From NCBI GenBank assembly GCA_009782865.1, contig WRIF01000044.1:1-9068 (forward strand): DNA of 9,068 nucleotides, given 5' to 3'. Shown here in pieces: positions 5,706 through 9,068 of the stretch (positions are counted from its first letter, which is position 1; every line of letters starts with the position of its first letter). A model generated the notes under the pieces. The model was not told the origin of the DNA, made no database searches, and worked only from the letters and a program-made list of their open reading frames with translations. The position numbers and the translations under genes were made by a program. The DNA comes from Promicromonosporaceae bacterium (GTDB lineage Bacteria > Actinomycetota > Actinomycetes > Actinomycetales > Cellulomonadaceae).

Positions 5706-6257
5706 TTACGTCGGCTTGGGCTGTAGGTGTCTGGCCCGCGCCCTTCGCTTCTCGGCGCGCCAGGCACATACCTGCCAGACCGAGTAGCCGAGCAGGCCCA
5801 CCGCGAACCCGAGGTACACCAGCTGACGCCGATAGGTGGTCAGCCAGACGGTGACCCTTCCCAGGTAGGGCAGCGTGTACCAGACCCTGCCGTGGATCTG
5901 CCGGGACGTGATCGGCACCGGGTCCTCATCGTCGTTGGCATCTCCCTTGGTTCTGAAAACCAGGCCGCCGGAACTGGCTGCCTGCCTGGCGACAATCCGA
6001 TGAGTCACCACCGCTGGGTCGCTCGGGTCTTCTTGGAAGGTGATTACGTCACCGACTTCGAGGTCGGCCGGATCGACGGGACGGACCACCACCAACGTAC
6101 CCGGCGGATAGGTGGGAACCATCGACCCGGTCATGACCTCGTACCCGGTAGCACCCGCCACCCGCGGCACCAGCACCCCGGCAATCAGAATGCCTGCACA
6201 AAGGAGCAGGCCTGCCGCCGACAACGCCTGCCCGCCAAGCTTCAGCAAGCGTCGCAT
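5706..6257 (-). CDS. sipW: SipW/ER-type signal peptidase I (183 aa)
   Basis: This membrane serine protease should cleave leaders of exported proteins on the outer face of the membrane. An N-terminal helix (about 12-31) leads into the catalytic motif TGSMVPTYPPG with nucleophile Ser45. The general base is His86 in VVTHRIV, replacing the Lys of classical bacterial type I peptidases; this Ser/His pair defines the SipW/ER type (SEC11-like). A third motif, KGDANDDEDP (104-113), carries the conserved Asp residues. A second hydrophobic segment (about 147-168) and a basic tail end the protein, also typical of this subtype. It sits between an exported protein with a SipW-type leader (11 bases upstream) and further surface proteins, so these are its likely substrates. 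The symbol denotes the family; orthology to Bacillus sipW is not claimed. Confidence 0.9.
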   Translation of the reverse strand: MRRLLKLGGQALSAAGLLLCAGILIAGVLVPRVAGATGYEVMTGSMVPTYPPGTLVVVRPVDPADLEVGDVITFQEDPSDPAVVTHRIVARQAASSGGLVFRTKGDANDDEDPVPITSRQIHGRVWYTLPYLGRVTVWLTTYRRQLVYLGFAVGLLGYSVWQVCAWRAEKRRARARHLQPKPT

Positions 6258-6268
6258 GGGAGCACCCT

Positions 6269-6850
6269 CTACGAGACGGTCGACGGATCCAGCTGGGTGA
6301 CCGTGATCGCGGCGGTGGAAAGGTCGACTACCGTCGCTGAGGTGGTCGGCCCGGCGTCCCCGGCGGAACCGTAGGGATAGGCGACCGTGACGGTGACGCT
6401 CAGGGTAACCGGACCCGTGGAGGCGGACATGTTGATGGAGCCATCCGAGTTGGCCGTGGCACCGTTGGCGGTGGTGATCGCGTTGGCCGTGCTGATTGTC
6501 ACCGTGTCCGAGCCGACCGTCGCGCTGGAGGGCACCACCGTACCGTTGACCGTGATCTCGGCCTCGACATCCAGGTGATCGCCCGAGCCGGTGACGGTCA
6601 CTGAGCAGACGGCCTGCACGGTGTCTCCCGGCACGATCCCCGCCGAGGTGACGGCATTGCCGGCGTCCGCAGTCGGCGTGGTGTATGTCCAGCCGTTGCA
6701 GGAGTATCCGCTGGCAGAGAGCGTTCCAGACACCAGGGATTGGCCGCCGGCGTTTCCAGAGGCCACCCAGAAGGCGCCCGTGGCGCCTCCCCCGGCCAGC
6801 AGCAGCACCGCAGCGCCCGCCCCCAAGGCGGCCTTAGTCAGTCTCTTCAT
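6269..6850 (-). CDS. exported protein with SipW-type leader (193 aa)
   Basis: The leader MKRLTKAALGAGAAVLLLAGG ends in ATGAFWVASGNAGG, the form seen in alternate-signal (SipW-cognate) exported proteins of actinobacteria; FW aligns with YW in the two other such proteins of this locus. The mature part is low in charge and rich in Thr, Ser, Val and Ala, with alternating beta-like strands (ITVNGTVV, VTLSVTVTVAYPYG, ATVVDLSTAAITV) and two cysteines. There is no C-terminal anchor. ATG 6850 was preferred over the in-frame GTG 6868 because AAAGG lies 8 bases before it and it gives a normal leader. It is the first gene of the surface operon and directly precedes the signal peptidase. It is probably a major secreted or fibre-like subunit (inference). 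Confidence 0.85.
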   Translation of the reverse strand: MKRLTKAALGAGAAVLLLAGGGATGAFWVASGNAGGQSLVSGTLSASGYSCNGWTYTTPTADAGNAVTSAGIVPGDTVQAVCSVTVTGSGDHLDVEAEITVNGTVVPSSATVGSDTVTISTANAITTANGATANSDGSINMSASTGPVTLSVTVTVAYPYGSAGDAGPTTSATVVDLSTAAITVTQLDPSTVS

Positions 6851-6911
6851 CGCAGGAACCTTTCGCACCCGTGGCAGCCCCCCAGTGGAACCACCTAACT
6901 TTCAACCTAGG

Positions 6912-6933
6912 CGGGCCGCCCCTGCCTGGCCCG
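6912..6933 (-). terminator. hairpin between the Nudix gene and the surface operon, possible terminator
   Basis: A 6-bp inverted repeat (CGGGCC / GGCCCG) with a 10-base loop lies about 45 bases after the Nudix stop on the minus strand. No real T run follows. The 128-base gap that holds it (6851-6978) must also contain the start signals of the surface operon if that operon is transcribed separately, but I see no convincing -35/-10 pair. Confidence 0.3.
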
Positions 6934-6978
6934 TCATGGCCCAGAGATGTCGCTGGATGTTCGGCCACCCGGAGGGGG

Positions 6979-7545
6979 TTAGCCTGCGGGCGCGTCGTCG
7001 TCCTCGGGTCCCAGGTGCCGCACGCTCCCGTCCCACCGGTCACCGATCGCCTCGATTACATCGGGCAGGGCGCGCGGGAAGTACTCCCGGGGTTGGGCGC
7101 GGAGTTCTTCGGAGGTGAACCAGGCCAGTTCGTCGAGCAGGTGGCGTTCCTGCGTGGTCCAGCCCGCCTGCGAGGGCTCCCAGCCCGCCGGAACGCGGGC
7201 CAAGAAGAACGTCTCCACCTGTCGGCAGGTCTCCGCAAAGAAGTGGAACAGGCCCTCCCTGGTGAGGATCGGACCCTGCAGGTCGGCGGGGCTCAGGCGC
7301 AGGCCGGTCTCCTCGAAGAGTTCCCTGGCGGCCGCCTCGACCGGCGTCTCCCCGGCGGCGATGCCCCCTCCCACGGTGAACCACCAGGAACGAGAGGGCT
7401 GGTCCGCGTCGTGCCCGCGCACCAGCAGGGCGCGGCCGTCGTCGTCCAGGATGAGCACGCGGGCGGCGCGCCGCGAGCGGACGCCGTCTGGCGCCGTCAC
7501 CCAGTCGGGGCCGAGAGCCCCCTGGGCCTGCTGCTCAGCGCCCAC
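6979..7545 (-). CDS. Nudix hydrolase (188 aa)
   Basis: Nudix enzymes hydrolyse a nucleoside diphosphate linked to another group, using Mg2+ or Mn2+. The full signature GX5EX7REUXEEXGU is present at residues 60-82 (GGIAAGE, then RELFEETGL), so the protein should be active. WWFTVGGG just before it is typical of the family. The C-terminal half (ETFFLARVP, DELAWFTSEEL) fits a complete Nudix fold. The substrate cannot be read from the sequence. GTG 7545 was chosen: it overlaps the end of the LemA-like gene by 11 bases and lies just after a GGGG stretch. The same frame is open to 7761, but that part lies inside the preceding gene. A Nudix gene close to pimA is also known in mycobacteria, which supports a conserved neighbourhood. 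Confidence 0.87.
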   Translation of the reverse strand: MGAEQQAQGALGPDWVTAPDGVRSRRAARVLILDDDGRALLVRGHDADQPSRSWWFTVGGGIAAGETPVEAAARELFEETGLRLSPADLQGPILTREGLFHFFAETCRQVETFFLARVPAGWEPSQAGWTTQERHLLDELAWFTSEELRAQPREYFPRALPDVIEAIGDRWDGSVRHLGPEDDDAPAG

Positions 7546-8149
7546 CGTTGCCCCAGTTGCGCGGGAGGGAGTCGTCCAGGTCCACCGGTTCTGGCAGCGG
7601 GGCGTGGCCGGCGAGGCGGAAGAGGCGCACCAACCAGCGATGTCTCGCCCGCCGGGCCTGGGCCACCGCCTCGTTGTAGAAGCGGCGGGCCAGCTGGGCC
7701 CGGAACCAGACCGCCCGCAGGTCAGACTCGAGGTCCAGCGCCTCGTCCGGGCCGCCGTCACCGTTCGCGGCGTCCGGGGCCGTCGCCTGGTCGTCGTCGT
7801 CCACGGCGGCGCGGAGGGCGGCAGAAAGCACGCCCTCTAGGCGCAGTCGCTCCTCGGACAGGCCCGCCAGGGAGAGCTGCTCCAGGGGGGTGACGGCTCC
7901 GTGATCTCGCTCCGCCTCGACCGCATGGGCGGCGTCGAAGACCACCATGGCCGATGCCGGGTCCAGCAGCCCCGAGGCGACCAGGTCGCGGGCGGCCGAG
8001 GCCCGCAGGCCCAACTGGCGGTCGAGGGCGATCCGGGCGCCAACCACCTTGCGGTGCAGGCGGTCGAGGCGACCGGCCCGGCGCCAGCAGGCCGTGGCGA
8101 TGAGCACCAGGGTGGCCAGCGAGATCAGGGCAATCTCAGCCCAACTCAT
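7535..8149 (-). CDS. LemA-like membrane protein (204 aa)
   Basis: One N-terminal membrane helix (about 4-20) is followed by a mainly helical, charged domain. The stretch RLHRKVVGARIALDRQLGLRA (about 30-50) resembles the LemA pattern of a helix with a conserved Q-L-RR step, and the end RRFYNEAVAQARRARHRWLVRLFRL (about 155-179) matches the LemA-type RxYNxAV...LFG helix. An acidic insert (about 117-142, DDDD, GDGGPDE) separates the helices. The family's function is poorly known; LemA proteins are membrane-tethered helical bundles. The start is supported by GAGGAGG upstream and overlaps the end of pimA by 14 bases; the 3' end overlaps the Nudix start. The assignment rests on recalled motifs rather than a database match, so it is moderate. 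Confidence 0.6.
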   Translation of the reverse strand: MSWAEIALISLATLVLIATACWRRAGRLDRLHRKVVGARIALDRQLGLRASAARDLVASGLLDPASAMVVFDAAHAVEAERDHGAVTPLEQLSLAGLSEERLRLEGVLSAALRAAVDDDDQATAPDAANGDGGPDEALDLESDLRAVWFRAQLARRFYNEAVAQARRARHRWLVRLFRLAGHAPLPEPVDLDDSLPRNWGNGGR

Positions 8150-9068
8150 GATCGCCTCCTCGGCGGCGCAGCGCCCGCAACGGCAGCCAGGCCAGGGGGC
8201 TGCGGCCCGGCTGCGTGGCCTCGTCGGTGACCACCGCCATCTCGTACACGGCCTCCACCTGGTTGGTGACCTCGCTCCAGTCGAAGCGCTGGCACCACGA
8301 GCGCGCAAACTCGCGCCGGGTCGCGGTGGTCGAGGCGTCGGCCAGGGCCGCGCAGATCTGCGCCGCCAGGTCTTCGCCGTCCCCGTTCCGGAACAGGGCT
8401 CCGGCCTGACCCTCGGCGATGACGCGGCGGAAGGCGCCGAGGTCGGAGGCCACCACGGCGGCCCCGGCGGCCATCGCCTCGACCAGGACGATGCCGAAGC
8501 TCTCGCCACCGGTCTGGGGGGCAATGTACAGATCCACCGACGCAAACAGGGCGGCCTTCTCGTCGTCGGACACGCCACCCAGGTATTCAACGTTTCGCCC
8601 AAACCGTGCCAGCTGGGCCGCCACCTCGGGAACCGGTTCCCCCCGGCCGGCAATCAGGATGCGGGCGTCAGGGTGGCGGGCGATGACGGCGGGCAGGGCG
8701 CCGGCCAGTACCTGCAGGCCCTTACGGGGCTCGTCGAGGCGGCCGAGGAAGCCGATGGTGGTCGCGGGGAGGCCGGCAAAGGTTCCCTGCCACTTGGGAG
8801 AGGGCCGAGCGACGCGGTAGGCCTCGGTGTAGACGCCGTTGGGGATGATGACGGCGTCGCCGCCAACGTGGTCGATGACGGTGCGGCGGGCATCCTCGGA
8901 GACGGCGATCCGGGCGGCGATCTTCTCCAGGGAGGAGCGCATCAACGGGTGGGCCACCAGCAGGGCGCGCGAACGCTCCTGCGCCGAGTGGAAGGTGGCC
9001 ACCACGGGAACCCCCGCCTGCCACAGGGCAAGCAGGGAGATCGACGGTACCAGCGGCTCGTGGATGTG
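8136..9068 (-). CDS. pimA: phosphatidylinositol alpha-mannosyltransferase PimA-like, GT4 family (5' end missing)
   Basis: The enzyme transfers mannose from GDP-mannose to phosphatidyl-myo-inositol on the inner face of the membrane, the first step of PIM (and lipoarabinomannan) synthesis. The frame is open to the window edge and shows 310 residues, starting HIHEPLVPS and PVVATFHS, a block typical of PimA. The C-terminal Rossmann domain shows IIPNGV, then GFLGRLDEPRKG (Arg and Lys that bind the donor phosphates), YLGGVSDDEK, and the EX7E motif GGESFGIVLVEA (Glu 189 and 197 of the visible part). The N-terminal glycine-rich loop lies outside the window. The gene heads an overlapping set with the LemA-like and Nudix genes. 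A closely related GT4 with another lipid acceptor is the main alternative. Confidence 0.88.
   Translation of the reverse strand, partial: HIHEPLVPSISLLALWQAGVPVVATFHSAQERSRALLVAHPLMRSSLEKIAARIAVSEDARRTVIDHVGGDAVIIPNGVYTEAYRVARPSPKWQGTFAGLPATTIGFLGRLDEPRKGLQVLAGALPAVIARHPDARILIAGRGEPVPEVAAQLARFGRNVEYLGGVSDDEKAALFASVDLYIAPQTGGESFGIVLVEAMAAGAAVVASDLGAFRRVIAEGQAGALFRNGDGEDLAAQICAALADASTTATRREFARSWCQRFDWSEVTNQVEAVYEMAVVTDEATQPGRSPLAWLPLRALRRRGGDHELG

Noticed and set aside
6880..6905. TTGAAA on the minus strand as the -35 box of the surface operon
   Set aside because: No -10-like sequence occurs 16-18 bases downstream (the region there is a run of G), so the promoter is unsupported.
6871..7893. 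340-codon plus-strand open frame
   Set aside because: It lies antisense to the Nudix and LemA-like genes, both with clear motifs; its low-complexity Arg/Pro/Gly content is typical of an artefact.
1..9068. CRISPR arrays, tRNA or rRNA genes, insertion sequences
   Set aside because: I found no regularly spaced repeats, no tRNA-like cloverleaf or rRNA segment, and no transposase in any frame.

Overview
The window looks like chromosomal DNA of a high-G+C actinobacterium (Actinomycetota). The strongest marker is the 3' part of a PimA-type phosphatidylinositol mannosyltransferase at the right edge, an enzyme tied to actinobacterial phosphatidylinositol mannosides. An LPXTG surface protein, GTG starts and strong purine-rich ribosome binding sites agree with this. 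I cannot name the genus.

Right block (about 6979-9068, minus strand): an overlapping trio of pimA (5' end cut by the window), a LemA-like membrane protein and a Nudix hydrolase. Each downstream start lies inside the end of the gene before it. A possible terminator hairpin (6912-6933) separates the trio from the next block.

Central block (about 1730-6850, minus strand): a cell-surface secretion locus built around a SipW/ER-type signal peptidase with a Ser/His dyad. The order is: exported protein with a SipW-type leader, the SipW-like peptidase, a Ser/Pro-rich membrane-anchored surface protein, two more proteins with SipW-type leaders, then a hairpin, then an LPXTG (LPATG) wall protein with an Ig-like domain. 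Spacing is tight (11 nt, 24 nt, an 8-nt overlap, 10 nt) as far as the hairpin. I infer that the peptidase processes the three proteins whose leaders end in an (F/Y)W motif, and that the locus builds a surface layer or fibre comparable in logic to the TasA/SipW/camelysin systems of Firmicutes. No sortase gene lies in the window.

Left block (1-1733, plus strand, visibly lower G+C): a tandem array of a two-gene unit that I do not recognise. Each unit is a small lipoprotein of about 180 aa ending in a near-invariant acidic/aromatic tail, followed by a small cytosolic-looking protein of about 80 aa whose ATG lies inside the end of the lipoprotein gene (motif ATGATCATTAG). The window holds the end of one lipoprotein, two complete lipoproteins, two complete small ORFs and a truncated third small ORF that runs into the 3' end of the convergent LPXTG gene. 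Base changes between the two small ORFs fall mainly at third codon positions, so both appear to be real genes. This duplicated module, with signs of recombination between copies, is the best candidate for something undescribed here.
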